From contig WVSL01000001.1 of assembly GCA_015689685.1 (NCBI GenBank), forward strand, positions 62,001 to 126,000: DNA of 64,000 bases, given 5' to 3'. Below are positions 16,899 to 25,064 of this stretch, piece after piece (the stretch's first letter is position 1; each line of letters begins with the position of its first letter). Source of the DNA: Rhodobacterales bacterium HKCCE2091 (GTDB lineage: Bacteria; Pseudomonadota; Alphaproteobacteria; Rhodobacterales; Rhodobacteraceae). The position numbers and the translations under genes are program-made. A model generated the notes under the pieces. That model saw nothing but the letters and a program-made list of their open reading frames with translations. It was not told the origin of the DNA and did no database searches.

Positions 16899-17920
16899 CC
16901 GCGCCCGGCGGCATCGATTTCGACCCGCGGCGGCTGCGCGATTTCCTTGCCGACGCGCTCGGGCCGTCCGACGTGTTCGAGCTGGACCGGATCTCGGGCG
17001 GGCAGTCCAACCCGACCTATTTCCTGACCTGGGGCGACCGGCGGATGGTGCTGCGCAAGCAGCCGAACGGGCCGATCCTGAAAGGCGCCCACGCCATCGA
17101 CCGGGAATACCGGGTGCAGTCGGCGCTGCATCCGACCGGCGTTCCGATCGCGCGCCCGGTGCTCTACCACGATGACCCCGCGGTGCTCGGCACGCCGTTC
17201 TACCTGATGGACCGGGTGGAGGGCCGGGTGTTCGACGACTGCGCCCTGCCCGGCGCAGATCCCGGTGAGCGGCGGGCGCTCTGGATGGGTCTCGCCGACG
17301 CGATGGCGGCGATGCACGCCGTCCGCCCCGACGAGGTGGGGCTCGGCGACTACGGCCGACCCGGCAACTACTTCGAACGCCAGATCGCGCGCTGGTCGCG
17401 CCAGTGGCAGGACAGCCCGAGCGGCCCGATCCCGGAACTCGACCGGCTCGGCGCCTGGCTGACCGACAACCTGCCGCCCGACGACGGCGCGGTCAGCCTT
17501 GCCCACGGCGACTTCCGCATGGGCAACGTGATTTTCGACCCCGCCGAACCGCGCGTGGCCGCGATCCTCGACTGGGAGTTGTCGACCCTCGGCCACCCGC
17601 TCGCCGATCTCGGGTTCTGCGCGTTGGCCTGGCACACCGCACCGGACGAGTACGGCGGCATCCTCGGGCTCGACCACGCCGCGCTCGGCCTTCCGTCGGA
17701 GGAGGACTTCGTCGAACGCTACATGGCGCGGAACCCCGGCACCTCGCCGCTGCTGCCGTTCCACAAGGCCTTCGCGCTCTTTCGGTTCTCGGTGATCTGG
17801 GTCGGGATCGCGGATCGCGTCCGGCTCGGGACGGCGGCGGGGGCGGATGCCGGGCGGCACGGCGACATGGCGCGGCGGCTGGCCGTCCGCGGGGTGGAGG
17901 TGATCGACGGCCGCCACTGA
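16895..17920 (+). CDS. APH-family phosphotransferase, LvaA / ACAD10-kinase like
   Basis: The 341-residue protein has an aminoglycoside-phosphotransferase fold with the ATP-grip region GGQSNPTY and the Brenner motif HGDFRMGN (His204, Asp206). The metal-binding DWE is at 226-228. The subfamily acts on hydroxyacyl-CoA rather than antibiotics. Its ATG overlaps the ACAD stop (ATGA), mirroring the kinase-dehydrogenase fusion of ACAD10/11 and the LvaA-LvaC pair. I infer that it phosphorylates a 4-hydroxy (or similar) acyl-CoA. No LvaB-like small partner gene is visible. Two inverted repeats follow the stop, suggesting an operon end. Confidence 0.88.
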   Translation: MTAPGGIDFDPRRLRDFLADALGPSDVFELDRISGGQSNPTYFLTWGDRRMVLRKQPNGPILKGAHAIDREYRVQSALHPTGVPIARPVLYHDDPAVLGTPFYLMDRVEGRVFDDCALPGADPGERRALWMGLADAMAAMHAVRPDEVGLGDYGRPGNYFERQIARWSRQWQDSPSGPIPELDRLGAWLTDNLPPDDGAVSLAHGDFRMGNVIFDPAEPRVAAILDWELSTLGHPLADLGFCALAWHTAPDEYGGILGLDHAALGLPSEEDFVERYMARNPGTSPLLPFHKAFALFRFSVIWVGIADRVRLGTAAGADAGRHGDMARRLAVRGVEVIDGRH

Positions 17921-17936
17921 CGCCGCGCCGCGGGCG

Positions 17937-18030
17937 CTAGGCGTTTCCGATGGCAGGCACGCGCTGCGCCTAGAGGCCGATCCGTTCCTTGACCGCCGCC
18001 GCCCGGGCCGGTCGGCTGGCCGGGTCAAGG
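17937..18030. terminator. Two successive inverted repeats after the kinase gene
   Basis: The 162-bp gap holds CTAGGCG (17937-17943) pairing with CGCCTAG (17967-17973), then CCTTGACC (17987-17994) pairing perfectly with GGTCAAGG (18023-18030). The loops are 23 and 28 nt, and there is no T-tract. They could form RNA hairpins that end the operon, or be protein-binding dyads upstream of the second CMD gene. Confidence 0.35.
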
Positions 18031-18082
18031 CGCGCCCGCGCACCGGCCCGGGCCGCCGCCACTCAGCTCAGGAACCACGCCC

Positions 18083-18382
18083 ATGCCCGAAGACAAGCAC
18101 CCCCTCGACCTCGTGCCCGACCTCAAGGCCCTGAACACCGAAGTCCTGTTCGGCCAGGTCTGGGCGGACGACCGGCTGTCCAAGCGCGACCGCAGCATCG
18201 CGACGGTGGCCATGCTGGCCGCGATGTACCGCACGAAGGAACTGGAGTTCCACCTCGGCTTCGCGCAGGATAACGGTCTCAGCCGCGACGAGTTGCTGGC
18301 GCTGATCACCCATGTCGCGTTCTACGCCGGCTGGCCCTCGGCGGTGAACGCGACGCGGGTCGCGGAAGAGGTGTTCGACTGA
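18083..18382 (+). CDS. Carboxymuconolactone decarboxylase family protein, second copy
   Basis: The 99-residue protein is a CMD-family paralogue of the product at 164-484. It shares the RDRS...ELExH...NG...DEL...AFYxGWP..VN pattern, with Ser replacing Cys in GWPS. An AGGA motif precedes the ATG. It follows the catabolic operon after a 162-bp gap with inverted repeats and may have its own promoter or be read through. Its stop codon lies in the stem of a hairpin shared with the convergent crotonase gene. The substrate is unknown. Confidence 0.85.
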   Translation: MPEDKHPLDLVPDLKALNTEVLFGQVWADDRLSKRDRSIATVAMLAAMYRTKELEFHLGFAQDNGLSRDELLALITHVAFYAGWPSAVNATRVAEEVFD

Positions 18383-18403
18383 CCCCGCCCCGGCGCGGGG
18401 TCA
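18380..18403. terminator. Hairpin containing both convergent stop codons
   Basis: TGACCCCGC (18380-18388) pairs perfectly with GCGGGGTCA (18395-18403) across a 6-nt loop. The first three bases are the CMD stop on the plus strand and the last three are the crotonase stop on the minus strand. A 9-bp, mostly G/C stem between convergent genes suits bidirectional termination, although no T-tract follows. Confidence 0.55.
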
Positions 18404-19192
18404 CCGCCCCCGGAACACGGGCCTGCGCTTTTCCATGAAGGCGCGGATCGCCTCGCGGTGGTCCTCACTGTCGGTCGCGGCGTCGACCATGCGCTGCAAC
18501 CGCGCCATGTCACGCTCCTCCGTCGGCCGCATCAGCGCGTCGATCCCGTGTTTCGCAGCGCGCATCGTCAGCGGGGCGTTGCCGGACAGCGTCTCGGCAT
18601 AGGCCCGCGTCTCGCGTTCCAGTGCCTCGGTCGGGATCACGCGGCTGACGAGCCCCATCCGCAGCGCCTCGTCGGCCTCGACCTGGCGGCCGGACAGCAT
18701 GAGATCCTTCGCGGCGGCGGGGCCGACGATGCTGACCAGCGTGACGAGATGATCCAGCGGGTAGCCGAGCGCGCGGCGCACCGCCGGGATGCCGAGCCGC
18801 GCAGAGGATGCGGCCAGCCGGATGTCCGCGGCCAGCGCGAGCCCGAGCCCGCCGCCGAGACAGTAGCCGTGGATCATCGCGACGACCGGCTTGTCGGTCT
18901 CGGCCAGCGCGCGTTTCAGCGCCTCGAAATGCTGCCGGTCCTGGCCGGGGTCGCCGGTCCTGTCCCCGAATTTCGAGATGTCGCCGCCCAATATGAAGGC
19001 CCGCGTTCCGGCCCCGCGCAGGATCAGCACCCGGATGTCGTCGTCCGCGGCGAAGGCGGTCACATGGCCAAGCGCCTCCGCCGACATGGCCTCGGACAGG
19101 GCGTTCAGGCGGGCGGGGTTGTCGAACACGATCCAGCCGGTCCGCCCCTCGGCCTCGCCCCGGACCCGGCCCTCCGGCTCCGGCGACGTCAC
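18401..19192 (-). CDS. Crotonase-family protein with degenerate catalytic pair
   Basis: The 263-residue protein is crotonase-like, with FILGGDISKFG and GYCLGGGLGLALAADI. Neither hydratase glutamate is kept: GGGLGLA replaces GGGCELA, and GIPAVRRA replaces the usual GxPE. It is therefore unlikely to be an ordinary enoyl-CoA hydratase; isomerase, hydrolase or lyase activities of the fold are alternatives. I chose the GTG at 19192, which overlaps the PEP-mutase-family stop (GTGA). Starts further upstream would lie inside that gene. The pair is probably translationally coupled. Confidence 0.82.
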   Translation of the reverse strand: MTSPEPEGRVRGEAEGRTGWIVFDNPARLNALSEAMSAEALGHVTAFAADDDIRVLILRGAGTRAFILGGDISKFGDRTGDPGQDRQHFEALKRALAETDKPVVAMIHGYCLGGGLGLALAADIRLAASSARLGIPAVRRALGYPLDHLVTLVSIVGPAAAKDLMLSGRQVEADEALRMGLVSRVIPTEALERETRAYAETLSGNAPLTMRAAKHGIDALMRPTEERDMARLQRMVDAATDSEDHREAIRAFMEKRRPVFRGR

Positions 19193-20058
19193 CGCTCCAC
19201 CGTCCGCCGCTCGATCTCGAGCAGCCGGTCGAGCCCGATGACGTCGTGGAGTATCCCGGTTTCGGTCGCGAAATCGCCGCCGAACGTGGGATCGACCTGC
19301 CACCCGGCCAGCGCCTCGTATGCCAGCCGCGTCGCCCGGAACCGGGCATAGAAGGGCGTGATCGCGTCGATGATCAGCCGGTAACCGAGATCGTGAAGCT
19401 CGGACGGGGTCATGCCGATGCCGGGCAGGTCCCATCCGCCGGTCATGTAGAACAGCGGCGCGTCCACCCGTTCACCGACCGCTCGCGCGTCCTCCGGGGT
19501 CCGCGGCAGCAACAGCAGCATGTCGGCCCCGGCGGCGCGGTAGGCCTCCGCCCGTCGCAGCGCCTCGTCCAGACCGCCGGGGCCGCGCAGCGCGTTGGTG
19601 CGCGCGACGATGACGAAATCCGCGTCGCGCCGGGCCTCGACCGCCACCCGGATCTTCTCGACCATCAGGTCCAGCGGGACGAGGTGTTCGGTCCCGACAT
19701 GGTGATGCACGCGCTTCGGCTGCAACTGGTCCTCGATCTCGATCCCGGCCAGCCCCGAGGCCTCCACCAGCCGGATCGTGTAATCCATGTGCATCGGGTC
19801 GCCCCACCCGCACTGCCCGTCCAGGATCATCGGCAGGGGTGTCGCCGCGCGGATCGCAGTGGCGAGGTGGCACATGGTGGGCAGGGGCAGCGCGGCCTCG
19901 GTTGATACCATCGTGTAGCCGAGGGTTCCGCCGCCGAGGTAGAGACCCTCGAACCCCGCGGCCTCGGCGAGTTTCGCGCTGAGCGGGTCCATCACCAGCG
20001 GGATCACCGGGGGCGTCGGTCGCGCGATCAGCGCCCTGAGCGCGGCTGCGGGCGTCAT
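19189..20058 (-). CDS. Isocitrate lyase / PEP mutase family protein
   Basis: The 289-residue protein has the PEP mutase/isocitrate lyase barrel: GLYLGGGTLGYTMV near residue 40, a DGQCGWGDP metal-site loop near 80, and IEIEDQLQPKR near 110. The KKCGH catalytic Cys motif of isocitrate and methylisocitrate lyases is absent (PKRVHHH), so a C-C lyase of the oxaloacetate-decarboxylase or dimethylmalate-lyase kind is more likely than a glyoxylate-cycle enzyme. Its stop overlaps the crotonase start. It is divergent from a 3-hydroxyisobutyrate-dehydrogenase-like gene. Confidence 0.87.
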   Translation of the reverse strand: MTPAAALRALIARPTPPVIPLVMDPLSAKLAEAAGFEGLYLGGGTLGYTMVSTEAALPLPTMCHLATAIRAATPLPMILDGQCGWGDPMHMDYTIRLVEASGLAGIEIEDQLQPKRVHHHVGTEHLVPLDLMVEKIRVAVEARRDADFVIVARTNALRGPGGLDEALRRAEAYRAAGADMLLLLPRTPEDARAVGERVDAPLFYMTGGWDLPGIGMTPSELHDLGYRLIIDAITPFYARFRATRLAYEALAGWQVDPTFGGDFATETGILHDVIGLDRLLEIERRTVER

Positions 20059-20265
20059 GGTCTCCTCCCCTTCCGGCCAATGGCTGCCATAGGCCCCTTG
20101 GACCCACGATTGTTCGGCGGCGCGGGTTGGGTCAACCTTGCCGCGCGGGCCATCAGGCCGGCCGACCGGACCATCAGCGGGAGCCTATATGACGACGGCG
20201 AACGACCGCATCGCGGAGATGCCGAGGAACGGCACACCATCGGCCGCGACCCGCGAGGGCGCGTC

Positions 20266-21153
20266 ATGACGGGCGGGCCGCGATGCGCGCTGATCGGCGC
20301 GGGGAACATCGGCACGCCGATGGCCGCACGGCTTCTCGACCGGGGCTTCGACCTCACGGTCTGCGACCGCGATCCGGCCCGGCGCGACGCGTTGGCGGCG
20401 ATGGGCGCGGCGACCACCCCGGATGCGGCGGAGTGCGCGGCCCATGACGCGGTGCTGGTGGTGGTCTCGACCGAGACACAACTGCGCGCGGTCGCAGGCG
20501 ACATCGCGTCGGCGCGGTCGGGGCCCGGTCCCGCGACACGCCTCGCGATCATGTCGACCGTGCCCGCCGGAACCGTCTGGGAGATCGCCACCACGCTCGG
20601 GGGCGCCGGCATCGCGGTCGTCGATGCCCCGGTAAGCGGCGGTGCGGACAGGGCCGCCGCCGGGGAACTGACCATCATGGCCGGCGGCGAGGCGGCAGAC
20701 ATCGCGGCGCTCGACCCCGTCTTCTCGGCACTCGCCACCAACGTCATCGCCTGCGGCGGCGTCGGTGCGGGCCAGTCGGTCAAGATCGTGAACAACATCT
20801 TGTGCCACGCGATCCAGCCCCTGATGGCGGAGGCTCTGCGGCTCGGGCTCGGCCAGGGGCTGTCGACCAAGGTGATGATCCGCGCGATGGAGGTCAGCAC
20901 CGGGCGCAACTGGCTGACGGCGGATCCCGCCCTGCCCGCGCGCCTCATGGCCGCGCAGACCGCCGACCGCGCGACCCATGACGGGATCGTCGGCATCCTG
21001 CGGAAGGACATGGCGATCGCCCGCGACCTCGCCCATGCAGGCGACGGCGACTACCCGATGATCGCGGGGGTCGCGGACCTGGTCGACGGCCTCGGGGACG
21101 AAACCTGGGACACCTGGCGCGTGATCGCCGGGACCGGCCCCAGGAAAGGCTGA
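20266..21153 (+). CDS. 3-hydroxyisobutyrate dehydrogenase-family oxidoreductase
   Basis: The 295-residue protein is a beta-hydroxyacid dehydrogenase. The Rossmann motif IGAGNIGTPMA is at the N-terminus, the substrate loop is DAPVSGGADRA, and the catalytic Lys lies in GAGQSVKIVNN. Family members oxidise 3-hydroxyisobutyrate, tartronate semialdehyde relatives or similar 3-hydroxy acids with NAD(P). I chose the ATG at 20266, directly before the Rossmann strand; the longer frame adds a low-complexity, non-homologous N-terminus. It is divergent from the PEP-mutase-family gene across 207 bp and ends 3 nt from a convergent thioesterase. Confidence 0.9.
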   Translation: MTGGPRCALIGAGNIGTPMAARLLDRGFDLTVCDRDPARRDALAAMGAATTPDAAECAAHDAVLVVVSTETQLRAVAGDIASARSGPGPATRLAIMSTVPAGTVWEIATTLGGAGIAVVDAPVSGGADRAAAGELTIMAGGEAADIAALDPVFSALATNVIACGGVGAGQSVKIVNNILCHAIQPLMAEALRLGLGQGLSTKVMIRAMEVSTGRNWLTADPALPARLMAAQTADRATHDGIVGILRKDMAIARDLAHAGDGDYPMIAGVADLVDGLGDETWDTWRVIAGTGPRKG

Positions 21154-21156
21154 AGG

Positions 21157-21582
21157 CTACTTCCCGACCGCCTTCCACACCCCGCTCGCCGTTGCGACGA
21201 GCCGGTCGCCGGACAGGATGTCGCCGCGGATAAAGGTGATCGAACGCGTGCGCCGCACGATCTCGGGCGTGCAGTGGATCCAGTCCCCGGCGATGCCGGC
21301 CGCGACGAACTTCACGTCCATCTGGATGGTGACCACCGGCGCCCGGTCATGGGCGTACCAGACAGCATGCCCGAGCGCGAAGTCGGCGAACGACATGATC
21401 ATCCCGCCGTGCATGATGCCCTGGTTGTTGCCGTGGGTTTCCTCGACCGCGAGGAACCCGACCTCGACCCGGTCCTCGCCGCGCCGGTACCAGATCGGGC
21501 CGTTGCGCTCCATGAAGTGGATGCCGTCGTGGTCGGTGACCCATCCGTCCTCGACCTCCGGCGGGATTGGCGCGCGCGTCAT
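21157..21582 (-). CDS. PaaI-type hot-dog thioesterase
   Basis: The 141-residue single hot-dog domain has the family loop NNQGIMHGGMIMSFADFALG (around residues 50-70), followed by TIQMDVKFVAAG. PaaI-like enzymes hydrolyse aryl- or acyl-CoA, often to relieve CoA sequestration in catabolic pathways. It stands alone on the minus strand between a convergent dehydrogenase gene 3 nt away and a divergent family III CoA-transferase. This placement fits a clearing role for CoA esters in the surrounding block. Confidence 0.88.
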   Translation of the reverse strand: MTRAPIPPEVEDGWVTDHDGIHFMERNGPIWYRRGEDRVEVGFLAVEETHGNNQGIMHGGMIMSFADFALGHAVWYAHDRAPVVTIQMDVKFVAAGIAGDWIHCTPEIVRRTRSITFIRGDILSGDRLVATASGVWKAVGK

Positions 21583-21769
21583 CGCTTCTTCCTGTTCCTT
21601 TGGCCCGCCGGGGGGACGGCCCGCGGATCACTCTGGTCCAGCGGTCGCGGCCCGGCAAGCCTGCGGGCGACCGCGTTGGACGTCCCTCTGCCGCTCATAG
21701 GGGTCGTCGGGCTGCCGCGCCTGCCCCTGCGGGCCTAGCATGACGCACGGCGGCAGGGAGGATTTCGGG

Positions 21770-22966
21770 ATGACCGGCGCGCTCGACGGACTGCGGATCA
21801 TCGACCTCACGCAGAACCTCGCGGGGCCGTTCTGCAGCATGAACCTGGCCGATCACGGCGCCGACGTCATCAAGGTGGAACCGCCGGGGGGCGAGGGCAC
21901 GCGGCAGGTCGCGCCGCTTGTGAACGGCGAAAGCACCCCGTTCATGATGTGGAACCGCAACAAGCGGTCGCTGGTGCTCGACCTCAAGCAGCCGGACGAC
22001 CGCGAGGTCCTGCTCGGCCTGCTGCGGGACGCGGACATCCTGATGGAATCCTTCCGCCCCGGCGTGATGGACCGGCTCGGGTTCGGGTGGGATACGATGC
22101 ACGACCGCTTCCCCCGGCTGATCTACGGGTCGATCTCGGGCTACGGCCCGACCGGCCCGCTCGGTCGCCACGGCGGGTTCGACGTGATGGCGCAGGGCAT
22201 GTCCGGGCTGATGTCGGTCAACGGCCCGAAGGACGGGCCGCCGCACCGGCTGCCGATCCCGTTCTGCGATCTCGCCGCCGGGCTGTTCATGACCACCGGT
22301 CTCCTGACCGCGGTGGAGGCACGGCACCGCACCGGCCGCGGGCAGCTCGTGGAAACCTCGCTGCTGGAGGCCGCGACCGCGATGCAGCACTACGAGGCCA
22401 ACCATTTCTTCGTCACCGGCGAGGCGCCGCCGCGGGTCGGGCAGGCCCATCGCGGCGTCGCCCCCTACCAGCTTCTGCCGACGGCGGACGGGCACATGAC
22501 CGTCGGCGCGGGGATGCAGAAGGCCTATGCCGCGCTGTGCCGCGTCGCCGGGCGCGAGGACCTCGTCGACGACCCGCGCTTCCGCACGGTTCCCGACCGG
22601 GTGGAGAACCTCGACGCGCTGATCGGCATCCTGAGCGACGAGACCGCGCGGCACCCGACCGGCTGGTGGATCGAGCGGCTGGACGCGGCGGGCGTTCCCT
22701 GCGGCCCGGTACTCGATCACGCGCAACTCCTGACCCATCCGCAGATCGAGGCCCGTCGCATGGTCGAGGAGATCGACCACCCCAGGGCGGGCCGGTTGAA
22801 GGCGCTCGGCATCCCGGTGAAGCTGTCGGACACGCCGGGCAGCATCCGCCGCCACGCCCCGAGCCTCGGCGAACACGACGCCGAGCTTCGCGCGGAGGCC
22901 GCGGAGCGGACCGGGGTCAGAGCGTCGTCGCCGTCCCGCCGTCGACCGGGATCACCGCCCCGGTAA
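21770..22966 (+). CDS. Family III CoA-transferase, copy 2
   Basis: This is a roughly 398-residue CaiB/BaiF-type enzyme with LRIIDLTQNLAGPF at the start and the catalytic Asp in IPFCDLAAGLF. I prefer the ATG at 21770 because AGGGAGG lies 8 nt upstream; the ATG at 21740 would add ten residues. It is less similar to copies 1 and 3 than they are to each other. Its 3' end overlaps the convergent SDR gene by 50 nt, so the last residues (an Arg/Ser/Pro-rich tail) are encoded opposite that gene. It probably exchanges CoA between pathway acids. Confidence 0.88.
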   Translation: MTGALDGLRIIDLTQNLAGPFCSMNLADHGADVIKVEPPGGEGTRQVAPLVNGESTPFMMWNRNKRSLVLDLKQPDDREVLLGLLRDADILMESFRPGVMDRLGFGWDTMHDRFPRLIYGSISGYGPTGPLGRHGGFDVMAQGMSGLMSVNGPKDGPPHRLPIPFCDLAAGLFMTTGLLTAVEARHRTGRGQLVETSLLEAATAMQHYEANHFFVTGEAPPRVGQAHRGVAPYQLLPTADGHMTVGAGMQKAYAALCRVAGREDLVDDPRFRTVPDRVENLDALIGILSDETARHPTGWWIERLDAAGVPCGPVLDHAQLLTHPQIEARRMVEEIDHPRAGRLKALGIPVKLSDTPGSIRRHAPSLGEHDAELRAEAAERTGVRASSPSRRRPGSPPR

Positions 22967-23705
22967 TGTAGGACGCGGCGCGCGAGGCGAGGAAGATCGC
23001 CGTTCCGGCCATGTCGTCCGGCCCTGTCAGGCGCTTCAGCGGCACCTTTTCCAGCATCTTCTCCTCCCCCACGCGGTCGATGGTGCCCTGCATCATCTTC
23101 GACGGGAACATGCCCGGCGCGATGACATTGACCGTGATGTTCCGCGGCGCGAGCTGGTCGGCGAGGTGGATCGAAAGCTGGTGCGAGGCCGCCTTGGATG
23201 AGGAATAGGCATAGGTTTCGTGCTTGGGGATATGAAACCCGTCGATCGACCCTATGTTGACGACCCGCGCGGGATCGTCCTTCGTGCCGGCCGCTTCCAG
23301 CAGGGGCACGAGGTCGCGGATCAGGAAGAACAGGCCCTTCACGTTCAGGTCGAACACCTTGTCCCACCCGCTCTCGGGATACTCCGCCAGCGGCGCCGCC
23401 CAGAGCGCGCCGGCGTTGTTCACAAGGATGTCGAGCCGTTCCTCCCGCGCGGACATCTCCGCCACGATGGCGGCACGCCCCCCGGCGTCCGAGATGTCGC
23501 CGCGGACCGGCAGCGCGATGCAGGTGCCGTCCCCGGAAAGACCCGCCGCCGTTTCAGCGCATGTTTCGGGGTTGCGGGAACAGATGTAGACCTTCGCCCC
23601 CGCCTTCACGAAGCCCTCGGCGATCGAGGCGCCGATGCCGCGGCCGCCGCCGGTGACCAGCACCGTCTTCCCGGCGACGCCGAAGATCGTGTCAAGATAC
23701 GCCAT
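22917..23705 (-). CDS. SDR family oxidoreductase
   Basis: The 262-residue protein is a classical SDR with TGGGRGIG, NNAGALW, a catalytic Ser in NIGSIDG and YSSSK. The VIPVDGGTA end is typical. It has intact catalytic residues and should be an active NAD(P)-dependent dehydrogenase. It is the last gene of a minus-strand group running from the P450, and its start overlaps the preceding CoA-transferase by 14 nt. Its 3' end overlaps the convergent CoA-transferase by 50 nt. The substrate is unknown. Confidence 0.9.
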   Translation of the reverse strand: MAYLDTIFGVAGKTVLVTGGGRGIGASIAEGFVKAGAKVYICSRNPETCAETAAGLSGDGTCIALPVRGDISDAGGRAAIVAEMSAREERLDILVNNAGALWAAPLAEYPESGWDKVFDLNVKGLFFLIRDLVPLLEAAGTKDDPARVVNIGSIDGFHIPKHETYAYSSSKAASHQLSIHLADQLAPRNITVNVIAPGMFPSKMMQGTIDRVGEEKMLEKVPLKRLTGPDDMAGTAIFLASRAASYITGAVIPVDGGTATTL

Positions 23706-24897
23706 CGGCCTCGCACAGGTCGTCGTGCTGGATCACGACGCCGTCCCGGATCAGTGTTTCAAGCTCGTCGCCGCCGCAGAACTCCGACGCCACCTCGCGG
23801 CTATGCTGCCCGACCTCGGGCGCGGTGAAGGCGCGGTCGGGCCTGACGCCGTCGAACCGCCAGGGGCCGCGGACCAGCGTCTTGCCGTCGCGGGGCGGCT
23901 CCAGCATCTTCAGCCATTCGGTCTGCGGATGGTGGGCGAGATCCTCCATCGTCAGCACCGGCGCGAAGGGCACGTCATGGGCGATCAGCCGCTGTTCCCA
24001 TTCCGCCCGCGTCCGCTTGCGGAACTCCGCCTCGACCTCGGGCTTCAGCTCGAAGTAGTTCGCCATCCGGTCGTAGTAGCCGGCGAAGCGCGGATCGGCG
24101 GCGAGATCCTCGCGCTCCATCGCGCGGGTCAGCGCGTGCCAGAACTTCTGCGACGAGGACATGTGCAGCGTGATCGCGTCGCCCGACCCGGTCATCAGGC
24201 AGAAGTTCTGCGCCTGCGGATGGCGCGACTGCCGGGTCGGGGCGGTTCCGGTCTCGTGGTACTGGGTCATCGCGTCGATGGTGAGCGACGACATCGCCTC
24301 CAGCAGAGAGGTCTGCGTCAGCGTCCCCCTGCCCTCGCCGTCCAGCCCGCGCCCGACCAGCCCGGCGAGGATACCCATCGCCGCGCAGATCGCGGTGATG
24401 AGGTCGCCGACGCAGGTGCCGGAAAGTTGCGGCGCGCCCGCCTCGCTCATCACCGAGTAGAAGCCGCCCATGCTCTGGCCGATGGAATCGTAGGCCGCGC
24501 GGTCGCGCCATGCGCCGCCGTCACCGAAGCCGCTGGCGGAGGAATAGACGAGGCCGGGATTGATCGCGTGGCAGACCTCCGGCCCGAGCCCGAGCTTCTC
24601 GGTCTTGCCCGGCCGGCTGTTCTCGATCAGCACGTCGAAGCGCGGCAGCATCGACTTGATGAGCTCCACCCCGCGCGGATCCTTGAGGTTCACCGCGAGC
24701 GACCGCTTGCCCGCGTTGTACTGGACGAAATAGTGGCTCTCGACGCCGACGCCGCGGCGGAAATCGTCGCCCTTCGGCGCCTCCACCTTCACCACGTCGG
24801 CCCCGAGCGACGCGAGAAGCGACCCGGCATAGGGCCCCGAGATGTAGGCCCCGAGTTCCAGAACGCGGATTCCTTTCAGCGGTTTTCCGGCCTGCAT
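23692..24897 (-). CDS. Family III CoA-transferase, copy 3 (paralogue of copy 1)
   Basis: The 401-residue CaiB/BaiF enzyme has GIRVLELGAYISGPYAGS at the start and the catalytic Asp in CVGDLITAI. It matches the product of 8525-9721 nearly end to end (for example AGKRSLAV, LIENSRPG, YSSASGFGDGG), pointing to duplication within the pathway region. It lies between two SDR genes in a minus-strand group. Two similar copies on opposite strands may serve different substrates or two arms of the pathway. Confidence 0.92.
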   Translation of the reverse strand: MQAGKPLKGIRVLELGAYISGPYAGSLLASLGADVVKVEAPKGDDFRRGVGVESHYFVQYNAGKRSLAVNLKDPRGVELIKSMLPRFDVLIENSRPGKTEKLGLGPEVCHAINPGLVYSSASGFGDGGAWRDRAAYDSIGQSMGGFYSVMSEAGAPQLSGTCVGDLITAICAAMGILAGLVGRGLDGEGRGTLTQTSLLEAMSSLTIDAMTQYHETGTAPTRQSRHPQAQNFCLMTGSGDAITLHMSSSQKFWHALTRAMEREDLAADPRFAGYYDRMANYFELKPEVEAEFRKRTRAEWEQRLIAHDVPFAPVLTMEDLAHHPQTEWLKMLEPPRDGKTLVRGPWRFDGVRPDRAFTAPEVGQHSREVASEFCGGDELETLIRDGVVIQHDDLCEADGVS

Positions 24898-25064
24898 GAA
24901 CCTCGTCTCCCGTTCCCGGTGTCCAATCCCGAAACTAGCCGCCCGAGCGGCCGGTCTCTACTCGCGTCCGCGCCGCTTCCGCCTTGTGCTGGCATCGGAA
25001 AAGGCTTTGGCGGCGCCCGTTCGACACGGCTGTCCGATGGGCCGGACCTTGCCTCGCGTCCCGC

